A DNA stretch of 64,000 nucleotides from Urinicoccus timonensis (GTDB lineage: Bacteria; Bacillota; Clostridia; Tissierellales; Peptoniphilaceae): positions 39,219-103,218 of the forward strand of contig NZ_OCTU01000001.1 of NCBI RefSeq assembly GCF_900232945.1. The letters run 5' to 3'. A model generated the notes under the pieces. That model searched no databases and had not been told where the DNA came from. It saw only the letters and a list, made by a program, of their open reading frames with translations. The position numbers were made by a program, and so were the translations under genes. Of the stretch, positions 55,723 through 63,159 are shown piece after piece. Each line of letters starts with the position of its first letter. Position 1 is the stretch's first letter.

Positions 55723-58077
55723 ATGAAACGCATATTTCTATTAAAAGGGTTGGACTGTCCGAACTGCTCCACAAAAATTGAAAAAGAAGTCGGAGAATTG
55801 GATGGAGTACAATCCTCAGTTGTAAATTTGATGAAGCAGACGCTGACAATCAATGTTGCTCCAGCTGCCGCAGATACGATAGCCAGTCAGATTGAAACGA
55901 TTGTTCATAGTCATGAGCCCGATGTGGAAGTTCAGGAAGAAACCGTTATGAATGTTACAAAGAGTTATTCGTTAAAAGGATTGGATTGTCCGAATTGTTC
56001 TGCAAAAATTGAAAAAGAAGTCGGAGAATTGGATGGAGTACAATCCTCAGTTGTAAATTTGATGAAGCAGACGTTGACAATCAATGTTGCTCCAGTTGCC
56101 GCAAATACAATAGCCAGTCAGATTGAAACGATTGTCCACAGCCATGAGCCAGATGTAGAAGTTTCCGAAATTGCACAGGAATCTTATATACCGGGAAAAA
56201 AGCAGGAGGCCAATGAATCCTATAACAATGAGGACAAGAAGTTGACGATTCGTTTAGCGATTGGCGCAGCAATCTATGGTATTGGTATGGCATTGCCAGT
56301 TTTTGCGAAAGTGCCACTGCCTGTCGAGTTAGTTTTTCTCATTGTCTCCTATATTATTCTTGGCGGGGATGTTGTATGGCAAGCTGTGAGGAATATTTCA
56401 AAGGGACGTGTGTTTGATGAACATTTCCTGATGAGCGTTTCTACGATTGGTGCTTTTGTCATTGGTGAATATCCGGAAGCAGTTGCTGTTATGCTGTTCT
56501 ATCAAATTGGTGAATTTTCCCAGTCATTGGCTGTTGAGCGTTCCAGAAAATCTATATCAGATTTAATGGATATACGTCCGGATTGTGCTACAGTCAGAAG
56601 GAACGGAGAATTGATTACCATATCTCCTGAAAGTGTTGCCATTGGCGAGATTATTATTGTAAAGCCTGGTGAAAAAATCCCATTAGACGGTGTGGTATTG
56701 GATGGAGATTCTATGCTGGATACGAGGGCTTTAACTGGAGAATCGGTTCCGAGAAGCGTTCATAAAGGAGACGAAGCACTTTCCGGTTGTATGAATCAGA
56801 CGGGTGTTTTAACGATTAAGACAACGAAAGCATTTGGTGAATCTACTGCTTCAAAGATTATTGATCTTGTGGAGAATGCGTCCAGTAGAAAAGCACCAAC
56901 AGAAAATTTCATTACTACATTTGCACGTTATTACACTCCTGTTGTTGTAATCTTAGCAGCTATTCTGGCAATTCTGCCACCGATCCTTCTTGGTGGAGGT
57001 TGGACAGAGTGGATTCGCAGAGGATTTGTTTTCCTTGTGGTATCTTGCCCATGTGCATTGGTCATTTCAATCCCGCTGACTTTCTTCGGAGGTATTGGTG
57101 CGGCATCTAAACGAGGTGTTCTTGTAAAAGGAAGTAATTATTTAGAGGCGCTTAATAATGTCAGCATTATTGTGTTCGATAAAACTGGAACACTTACAAA
57201 GGGTGTTTTCAATGTGACTGATATTCTGTCTGCCAATGGATTTTCAAAAGAACAGGTTCTGGAGTATGCGGTCCAGGCAGAGAGCTTTTCTAACCATCCT
57301 ATTGCAAAATCCATTCTCTCTGCTTATGGAAAAGAAATTGACCAATCAGTTATCTCTGATTACAAGGAAATTTCCGGATATGGAATCAGTGCCATGGCAG
57401 GAAAGAAGAAAGTTTATGCCGGCAATACGAAACTTATGGATTCAGAGCATGTGGAGTACACAGCCTGTGAAAAAGTTGGTACAAAGGTTTATGTAGCGGT
57501 AGATGGTCAATATGCCGGATGCATTCTGATAACAGATGAAGTAAAGCCGGACAGCAAAAAAGCAATTTCTGATTTGAAACATATCGGTGTGGAAAAAACA
57601 GTCATGCTTACTGGTGATGATGAAAAAATCGGAAAGGCTGTTGCGGAAGAATTGCAGTTGGATGAATATTATGCACAACTGTTTCCTGATCAAAAAGTGG
57701 AAAAGGTTGAGCTTTTAGACAGTAAAAAGAGACAGGGAAGCAAATTAGCTTTTGTTGGTGATGGTATCAATGACGCTCCTGTCCTTGCTCGTGCGGATGT
57801 TGGTATCGCAATGGGTGGTCTTGGTTCAGATGCGGCCATTGAAGCTGCGGATGTGGTTCTGATGACAGATGAACCATCTAAGCTGGTGGATGCGATTGAT
57901 GTGGCAAAAGTGACAAAGCAAATTGTCATGCAGAATATAGTGATTGCCCTTGGAATTAAGAGTGTGTTCCTGATCCTTGGTGCTCTGGGTATAGCTGGAA
58001 TGTGGGAAGCTGTATTTGGTGATGTAGGCGTTACCATAATTGCCGTTTTGAACGCAATGAGGATTTTAAAAAAATAA
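55723..58077 (+). CDS. cadA: P1B-type Cd/Zn/Pb-exporting ATPase with two HMA domains
   Basis: A 784-residue heavy-metal pump. Two N-terminal HMA domains with LDCPNC metal sites lie at residues 1-65 and 80-145. The transmembrane and catalytic parts show TGESVPR near 343, the ion-binding CPC in VVSCPCALVISIP near 443, DKTGTLTKG near 487, and GDGINDAPVLARADVGIAMG near 680. It exports divalent soft metals from the cytoplasm. The two HMA domains are almost identical, with a 231-base period, which points to a recent tandem duplication. It lies directly behind the CadC-like gene. Confidence 0.95.
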   Translation: MKRIFLLKGLDCPNCSTKIEKEVGELDGVQSSVVNLMKQTLTINVAPAAADTIASQIETIVHSHEPDVEVQEETVMNVTKSYSLKGLDCPNCSAKIEKEVGELDGVQSSVVNLMKQTLTINVAPVAANTIASQIETIVHSHEPDVEVSEIAQESYIPGKKQEANESYNNEDKKLTIRLAIGAAIYGIGMALPVFAKVPLPVELVFLIVSYIILGGDVVWQAVRNISKGRVFDEHFLMSVSTIGAFVIGEYPEAVAVMLFYQIGEFSQSLAVERSRKSISDLMDIRPDCATVRRNGELITISPESVAIGEIIIVKPGEKIPLDGVVLDGDSMLDTRALTGESVPRSVHKGDEALSGCMNQTGVLTIKTTKAFGESTASKIIDLVENASSRKAPTENFITTFARYYTPVVVILAAILAILPPILLGGGWTEWIRRGFVFLVVSCPCALVISIPLTFFGGIGAASKRGVLVKGSNYLEALNNVSIIVFDKTGTLTKGVFNVTDILSANGFSKEQVLEYAVQAESFSNHPIAKSILSAYGKEIDQSVISDYKEISGYGISAMAGKKKVYAGNTKLMDSEHVEYTACEKVGTKVYVAVDGQYAGCILITDEVKPDSKKAISDLKHIGVEKTVMLTGDDEKIGKAVAEELQLDEYYAQLFPDQKVEKVELLDSKKRQGSKLAFVGDGINDAPVLARADVGIAMGGLGSDAAIEAADVVLMTDEPSKLVDAIDVAKVTKQIVMQNIVIALGIKSVFLILGALGIAGMWEAVFGDVGVTIIAVLNAMRILKK
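55741..56165 (+). repeat. Tandem duplication of the HMA-coding segment
   Basis: The segment from about 55741 recurs 231 bases (77 codons) downstream. Most of the second copy matches the first, including a long exact run covering the codons for KIEKEVGELDGVQSSVVNLM. Differences are mainly silent. Confidence 0.92.
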
Positions 58078-58093
58078 GAAACGAGGTGGCAAT

Positions 58094-58612
58094 GTGAAAC
58101 GGAAATTGATTCTGTTAGCAGTTACAATTGTTTTTCTTGCAGGTTTCGGTGTACTTTTGCACTCACCGCCCTCTATGATTGATGCAGTCACAGGAGTAAC
58201 ACCGAAAGCAAAAAAAGCTGCCCAAGCCGCCGCACAGTTGGAAGGCTCTTATGTTCTCGGTATTAATATGATGTCAGATGGTCTCGACAATGAGAACACC
58301 CGGAATAAATTAAAAGAATTGGCACTGGACGATTCGAAAACAAATGAAACAGATCTCATGAAAACGGACATTAGTTTTCGGTTATATGTATCTGAGACGG
58401 ATTATCCGCTTGTCAGTTATGCTAAGAAACTATGTGATAGGTTGAAACAGGCCGGTTTTTTCGTAGATCTGAAAGAGTACAGTAACACAATGATGCTATC
58501 AAGAGTGGTAAGTGGAAAGTATGATGTATTCCTGGCATCGGATGATTTTATTGACGTTACAACGCTAACACAGATGGACTATATGATTATGGGCAGCGAA
58601 GAAATGAGGTGA
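58094..58612 (+). CDS. Membrane-anchored extracytoplasmic protein of unknown function
   Basis: A 172-residue protein with an N-terminal anchor (ILLAVTIVFLAGFGVLL) and a soluble part. Near the anchor MIDAVTGVTPKAKKAAQAA is weakly like flavinylation or FMN-binding motifs (DxVTGAT), but the usual final Thr/Ser is absent. The C-terminal part (KLCDRLKQAGFFVDLKEYSN and VVSGKYDVFLASDDFID) resembles the end of oligopeptide-type solute-binding proteins. The start is GTG after GAGGTGG. It sits between the ATPase and the fumarate-reductase-like genes. Function unassigned. Confidence 0.6.
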   Translation: MKRKLILLAVTIVFLAGFGVLLHSPPSMIDAVTGVTPKAKKAAQAAAQLEGSYVLGINMMSDGLDNENTRNKLKELALDDSKTNETDLMKTDISFRLYVSETDYPLVSYAKKLCDRLKQAGFFVDLKEYSNTMMLSRVVSGKYDVFLASDDFIDVTTLTQMDYMIMGSEEMR

Positions 58613-58622
58613 GCGGGAATTT

Positions 58623-59162
58623 ATGAGAAAATGGAATACGATTTTGTCTGTTTTAATGCTTCTCATTTTTATGATTCATGGAATCATGGGCAGCTTTATG
58701 CTGAACGGAGTTGGAAGTAGTGCAGGGAAACTTCTTGCATGGATTGGTGTTGGTATTCTTGTTGTGCATACGGTGATTGGTGTCATCCTGACGGTTCAGA
58801 GTTTACAGACAGCGAAGCAATCAGGAAAAATGTATCTGAAACAAAACGTCATATTTTGGGCGAGACGAGCCAGTGGGATGGCAATACTGATTCTGCTGTT
58901 ATTCCATATTGGCTTGTTTGGAAAGGTGCAGAATGGGACATATATTTTGTTCCCTTTTACAACTGTAAAGATGGTAACTCAGCTTTTGTTCGTAGCGGCA
59001 ATCTTTGTTCATATTTTTATCAATATCCGCCCATTGCTCGTATCACTGGGAATCATCAGTTATAAAGAACGAAGGAGTGATATTTATTTGATCCTTTCGG
59101 TGCTTCTTCTTTTTATAGCGGGAGCGGTTATTTTATATTATATTGGGTGGCAATATCTATGA
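58623..59162 (+). CDS. Membrane anchor of a fumarate-reductase-like complex (cytochrome-b-like)
   Basis: A 179-residue protein with five hydrophobic segments. Histidines inside or at the ends of segments (FMIHGIMG near 19, LVVHTVIG near 43, LLFHIGLFG near 92, IFVHIFIN near 122) could ligate haem, as in the SdhC/FrdC cytochromes. It overlaps the flavoprotein gene by four bases (ATGA). It probably passes electrons between menaquinone and the two soluble subunits encoded downstream. Confidence 0.7.
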   Translation: MRKWNTILSVLMLLIFMIHGIMGSFMLNGVGSSAGKLLAWIGVGILVVHTVIGVILTVQSLQTAKQSGKMYLKQNVIFWARRASGMAILILLLFHIGLFGKVQNGTYILFPFTTVKMVTQLLFVAAIFVHIFINIRPLLVSLGIISYKERRSDIYLILSVLLLFIAGAVILYYIGWQYL

Positions 59163-60703
59163 GTAAGACAATTATTATTATAGGTGCTGGACTGGCAGGA
59201 CTTTCAGCGGCTTTGCAGGCAGCGGAAAATGGATGCAATGTAAAACTGGTTTCCTCCCTTCCGTCAGAGCGGGCACAGTCTGTTATGGCGGAGGGCGGTA
59301 TCAACGCAGCTTTGAATACAAAAGATGAAAACGACAGTCCCGAAGAACATTTTACAGATACAATAAAGGCAGCATGTGGTCTGGCAGATCCAAATGCAGT
59401 TTGGGGAATGACACAGGCAGCACCGGAGCTGGTGCACTGGCTGCTAAAACTTGGAGTTAAATTTAACATGAGTGGCTATAATGATGTGGATCTGCGGAAT
59501 TTTGGCGGGCAGAAAAAGAAACGGACTGCTTTTGCACAGAGCGATACCGGGAAGCAGATCATGACAGCTATGATAGACGCTGTTCGCAGGAAAGAAGCAT
59601 CTGGTATGGTAGAACGGTTCAGCCATCATTCTTTCCTAACACTTCGTCTGTGTGGCAATATTTGTTGTGGCTGCGTAATCAGGGATGAATACAGTCAGGA
59701 GACTGTGGAATTACCGGGGGATGCGGTTATTGTTGCCACCGGTGGTATGCACGGATTGTTTGGAAATACAACGGGTTCGCTGAGCAATACAGGAGAAGTC
59801 ACCGCAAAATTGTTCCGGCTTGGTGTTCCTCTGGCAAATGGCGAGATGATCCAGTATCATCCGACAACTGTGAAATGTGGTGGAAAACGCATGCTCATCA
59901 GCGAGGCGGCCAGAGGGGAAGGTGGCAGGTTGTTTGCCATGAAAGATGGAAAACAATGGTATTTCATGGAGGAAAAATACCCGGAGCTTGGAAATCTGAT
60001 GCCACGAGATATTACCGCCAGAGAGATATGGAAGGTCAGCCATGAATCAGAGGTATTTCTTGACATGACGGAAATATCGGAGGAGATTATTTCAAATAAG
60101 CTATCTGGTCTGGCAGACGATTGTATGACCTATCTGCATAAAGATATACGAAAGGAACCGGTGTCTGTTTTACCGGGAATTCACTATTTTATGGGAGGCA
60201 TTCTGGTGGATGAGCAGCACAGAACGCCGATTCAGAATCTTTGCGCTGCTGGAGAATGCTGTGCCCAATATCATGGTGCCAACCGTCTTGGTGGAAATTC
60301 TCTGTTAGGAGCGTTATACGGAGGGCGTGTTGCGGCAAAATCAGCATGCGAACAGGCAGATGTAGTAGATCTATCTTGTGCGACACAGATAGATTTTCCG
60401 CCAGCGTCTCAAATTTCAGAAATAAAGCAATTAAACAAAGTGATGCAGGAGACTATGGGCGTTGTCAGAAATGAGAATACGTTGTTAAATGGGATTCAAA
60501 CGGTACAAGCGCTGACAGGAAATCTTCCATTGCTTGGCATGGCAGTTCTAAAGAGTGCTCTTGCAAGAAAAGAAAGCCGTGGTGCACACTGGCGGGAGGA
60601 TTATCCGAAGAGCAATGACGATGATTACCTTAAAACAACGGTAGCCAGATTTGATGGAAAGCAGATACAGATTTCCTTTGTACCTGTTCCAGAAAGGCGG
60701 TGA
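59159..60703 (+). CDS. FrdA/SdhA/NadB-family flavoprotein
   Basis: A 514-residue FAD enzyme with TIIIIGAGLAGLSAALQA at the N-terminus and the substrate-site motif HGANRLGGNSLLGALYGG near 374. The segment that in fumarate reductases contains the FAD-attaching His reads RAQSVMAEGGINAAL here, with no histidine, so FAD is expected to be bound non-covalently. With the iron-sulfur protein and membrane anchor encoded beside it, it probably forms a small quinol-linked reductase; fumarate as substrate is an inference. The ATG at 59159 overlaps the upstream stop. Confidence 0.85.
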   Translation: MSKTIIIIGAGLAGLSAALQAAENGCNVKLVSSLPSERAQSVMAEGGINAALNTKDENDSPEEHFTDTIKAACGLADPNAVWGMTQAAPELVHWLLKLGVKFNMSGYNDVDLRNFGGQKKKRTAFAQSDTGKQIMTAMIDAVRRKEASGMVERFSHHSFLTLRLCGNICCGCVIRDEYSQETVELPGDAVIVATGGMHGLFGNTTGSLSNTGEVTAKLFRLGVPLANGEMIQYHPTTVKCGGKRMLISEAARGEGGRLFAMKDGKQWYFMEEKYPELGNLMPRDITAREIWKVSHESEVFLDMTEISEEIISNKLSGLADDCMTYLHKDIRKEPVSVLPGIHYFMGGILVDEQHRTPIQNLCAAGECCAQYHGANRLGGNSLLGALYGGRVAAKSACEQADVVDLSCATQIDFPPASQISEIKQLNKVMQETMGVVRNENTLLNGIQTVQALTGNLPLLGMAVLKSALARKESRGAHWREDYPKSNDDDYLKTTVARFDGKQIQISFVPVPERR

Positions 60704-61410
60704 TTCACTTGGTATATAAAATAAGAATCAGGCGGCAGGAGAGTCAGAAATCAGACAGTTATTGGCAGGAATTTGAGTATGACGGAAGCAAAAACAGCTC
60801 TGTTGCCACTGTTCTAAAGGAATTGAACAGTAGAACCCCTTTGAAAGATAACTCAGGAAATATAGTTACTCCCATCAGCTGGGAATGTAGCTGTATGGTG
60901 CGAAAATGTGGGGCTTGCGCCATGCTGATTAACGAACGTCCGAGGTTGGCATGCTCTACATTTCTACATACGTTAAAAGGTTCTACAATCATCTTGGAAC
61001 CTTTAAGCAAATTTCCGCTTGTAAGAGATTTGATCGTTGACCGGTCAAATCTGTTTGAAAATTTGAAAAAACTGAACCTTTGGCTTGAAAGTGAAGCTTA
61101 TATGAGTTCGTGGACACATGAACCGAGATACCAGTCGGCACGCTGTCTGATGTGTGGCTGTTGCCTTGAAGTGTGTCCTAACTTCTCTGCAAATGGGACT
61201 TTCGCAGGCACTGTTGCTGCAGTCAACGCATTTCGGATTCTGGATGAAGAACAGGAAAGCACTCATTTGAATGAGATTTCTGCTGAATATAAGAAGAGAT
61301 TTTTTGAAGGATGCGGGAAGTCGTTATCTTGTCATGATATTTGTCCGATTTGTCTGCCTGTGGAAGAACTGCTTGTAAGGTCGAATGCAGCGGCTGTTTG
61401 GGGCAAATAA
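60700..61410 (+). CDS. FrdB/SdhB-like iron-sulfur subunit
   Basis: A 236-residue electron-transfer protein. The N-terminal ferredoxin domain has ECSCMVRKCGACAML and a later LACS, for a 2Fe-2S centre. The C-terminal domain has CLMCGCCLEVCPN for a 4Fe-4S cluster and CGKSLSCHDICPICLP for the third cluster. It overlaps the flavoprotein gene by four bases, starting at GTG. It would link the flavin to the membrane anchor. Confidence 0.9.
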   Translation: MIHLVYKIRIRRQESQKSDSYWQEFEYDGSKNSSVATVLKELNSRTPLKDNSGNIVTPISWECSCMVRKCGACAMLINERPRLACSTFLHTLKGSTIILEPLSKFPLVRDLIVDRSNLFENLKKLNLWLESEAYMSSWTHEPRYQSARCLMCGCCLEVCPNFSANGTFAGTVAAVNAFRILDEEQESTHLNEISAEYKKRFFEGCGKSLSCHDICPICLPVEELLVRSNAAAVWGK

Positions 61411-61441
61411 AATGGATGATAAAAGCTATAATGAATGTATG

Positions 61442-61473
61442 AAGAGAATCAAAAACTTGATTCTCTTTTTTAA
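61442..61473 (+). terminator. Terminator of the metal/reductase operon
   Basis: AAGAGAATCAA (61442-61452) pairs perfectly with TTGATTCTCTT (61457-61467) around a four-base loop, followed by T residues. Confidence 0.92.
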
Positions 61474-61483
61474 AATAAATACA

Positions 61484-61521
61484 TTGATAAATATCTATGT
61501 ATATATTATATTGAACATAGA
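61484..61521 (+). promoter_or_regulatory. Promoter of the second ArsR gene
   Basis: TTGATA (61484-61489) and TATATT (61507-61512) are 17 bases apart. TCTATGT (61494-61500) and ACATAGA (61515-61521) form an inverted repeat around the -10, a likely autoregulatory site. Confidence 0.65.
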
Positions 61522-61545
61522 CAATGATCAATGTGAGGTGTCAAT

Positions 61546-61812
61546 ATGAATGCAATGGATGTGGCTTTGATATGCAAGGCTTTGAGCGATGCGAACAGGC
61601 TGGAAATTGTACAGATGCTGTCGGATGGAGAAAAGTGCGGGTGTAAACTTTTGGAAAGATTTGAAATTACCCAGCCAACTTTATCCCATCATATGAAGAT
61701 ATTGGTAGGATGCGGCCTTGTGAATGATCGTAAGGAAGGAAAATGGCATCACTATTCTTTGAATTGTGAGACATTGATGAATTACAAACACTTTATAGAA
61801 TCCCTTACTTGA
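61546..61812 (+). CDS. ArsR-family transcriptional regulator
   Basis: An 88-residue winged-helix protein: LICKALSDANRLEIVQMLSD, then GEKCGCKLLERFEITQPTLS and a short C-terminal part. EKCGCKLL has the paired cysteines (CGC) of arsenic-sensing ArsR proteins in the alpha-3 position. Its usual partner, an arsenite permease, is missing: a broken methyltransferase fragment follows directly, so the arsenic operon may have been cut here. Confidence 0.92.
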   Translation: MNAMDVALICKALSDANRLEIVQMLSDGEKCGCKLLERFEITQPTLSHHMKILVGCGLVNDRKEGKWHHYSLNCETLMNYKHFIESLT

Positions 61813-61866
61813 CTTGGATGCGGTGACGGGGATTGTTGTAAATAATTTAAGGAGAGCAGATATCAT

Positions 61867-62181
61867 GAAAAATTTGATTGTGTGCTAATCGCAAATGCAC
61901 TTCATATTATGCCTAAGCCAGATGAGGCAATGAAAGAAATATATAGGGTTTTAAAACCTAATGGGATTTTGTTTGCTCCTACCTTTCTATGGAAAGAAGG
62001 AAAACAAAGAAAAATTATAAAGAGTTTGATGTCTATTTCAGGATTTAAGATTTATCAAGAATGGAATAAAAATCAATTTGAAGATTTTATTGAGGAATAT
62101 GGGTTTTCAGTAGTTGAAATGAAATTGGTATATGGAGGTCTTGCACCGATCGGTGTAATGATTGCTCAAAAAGTATCTTAA
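61867..62181 (+). pseudogene. Class I SAM methyltransferase, 5'-truncated
   Basis: The frame EKFDCVLIANALHIMPKPDE followed by AMKEIYRVLKPNGILFAPTF is the second half of a class I methyltransferase (motifs post-I to III). The N-terminal half with the SAM-binding glycine loop is missing; coding joins ArsR-side sequence at about 61,860. A GTG at 61882 could start a short product, but it would be inactive. The AT-rich codon use here differs from the metal module on its left. Confidence 0.75.
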
Positions 62182-62310
62182 CAGATTTTGCTTTTGCGTT
62201 TAAACTATCAAGATTATAAGCAATCTAGAAATTTCTTCTATTCCGTAAGAAAAAATCAATATAAAAGGGAGTATAATTTGAATATAAGTTTGGGCAATGA
62301 TGAACAAGTT

Positions 62311-62485
62311 GAATCAGTTTCTCTTCTTGAGAAAATAAAATAAATATTTAAAAGCAAGCAGATCCGTAAAGGGTCTGTTTTTAATATAAATGATAATGGT
62401 ATACTATAAATGTAATTATTGGTTAGTAGCATCAAATTGCTTATAGACAAATGATGCAGAACAAATTAATTTATTAGATTTCAAA
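62311..62485 (+). repeat. Right copy of the rlmD-tail direct repeat
   Basis: The copy starts with codons reading ESVSLLEKIK-stop, matching the rlmD end (ESVVLLEKIK), and includes the terminator (CAGATCC, GTAAA, GGGTCTG). It then keeps GGTATACTATAAAT and AGATTTCAAA islands as at 47.7 kb. No methyltransferase gene precedes it, so it is an attachment-site copy and not a second rlmD gene. Confidence 0.85.
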
Positions 62486-62507
62486 GTTGATACATAAGAG
62501 GGTTAGA

Positions 62508-63158
62508 ATGAAGAGTGTTTTGATTATAGAGGATAATAAAGAAATTTCATCACAAATGGAAAAGTATTTAGTTAATAATGGTTATGAAGTAGAGATTGCA
62601 TCATCTTTTTACGAAGCAAGCTATAAGATGAATGTAGACATGGATGTGGCACTATTGGACATAAATCTACCAGATAAAGACGGTCAACATTTGATAGAAA
62701 GATTAAAAGATAAGGACATAAGAGTTATTGTAACAACTGTAAAAAATGATGAAGATTTTATAATTGCTGCCTTAGATCAAGGAGCAGACGACTATTTAAC
62801 TAAACCATTTTCCCTTGCAATATTAAGGGCAAGAATTGATGCGGTTTTAAGGACAATACCTCTAAGTCAAGACAAAATAATTACTTACAAGGATATCAAA
62901 ATAGATTTAAATGATTCAAAAGTTTATTTTAAAGGTAAGCAAATAGAGCTAACTCCCCTTGAATATGAAATTTTGGTCTTATTTATTAAAAATCCTCACC
63001 GAGTCTATACTAGAGGTCAACTGTTGGAAATGTTCTGGGAAGATAGGGATAAGTTTGTAAATGACAATACTCTCACATCAACTATTAAGAGAATAAGAGA
63101 AAAAATTGATAGAGAAGTTATTACTACTGTCAGAGGAATTGGTTACAGGATGGATTGA
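62508..63158 (+). CDS. OmpR/PhoB-family response regulator
   Basis: A 216-residue regulator with an N-terminal receiver domain: VLIIEDNKE, phospho-acceptor Asp in VALLDINLPDKDG near residue 50, and a conserved Lys in YLTKPF near 100. The C-terminal winged helix has ELTPLEYEILVLFIKN and TLTSTIKRIREKID. Length and style resemble BceR-type regulators of antimicrobial-peptide responses. ATG 62508 follows AGAGGG. The kinase gene begins two bases after its stop codon. Confidence 0.94.
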   Translation: MKSVLIIEDNKEISSQMEKYLVNNGYEVEIASSFYEASYKMNVDMDVALLDINLPDKDGQHLIERLKDKDIRVIVTTVKNDEDFIIAALDQGADDYLTKPFSLAILRARIDAVLRTIPLSQDKIITYKDIKIDLNDSKVYFKGKQIELTPLEYEILVLFIKNPHRVYTRGQLLEMFWEDRDKFVNDNTLTSTIKRIREKIDREVITTVRGIGYRMD

Positions 63159-63159
63159 G

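Larger units (their letters stand above)
47697..62310. mobile_element. Composite genomic island at the rlmD 3' end
   Basis: About 14.6 kb lies between two direct repeats of the rlmD 3' end. Base composition changes sharply at 47.7 kb. Contents are accessory genes, phage relics and metal genes, with several frameshifts. No integrase gene is recognisable inside, so the island may be decayed, or mobilised by an enzyme encoded beyond the second repeat. Two extra tail-like repeats inside suggest successive insertions. Confidence 0.75.

Noticed and set aside
58094-58612. Covalent flavin-binding protein based on DAVTGVT
   Set aside because: The motif lacks the usual terminal Thr/Ser and the rest of an FMN-binding domain, so it was noted only as weak similarity.
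62311-62345. A second rlmD gene ending at 62.34 kb
   Set aside because: Only the last dozen codons are present and nothing methyltransferase-like precedes them in frame, so it is an attachment-site repeat.
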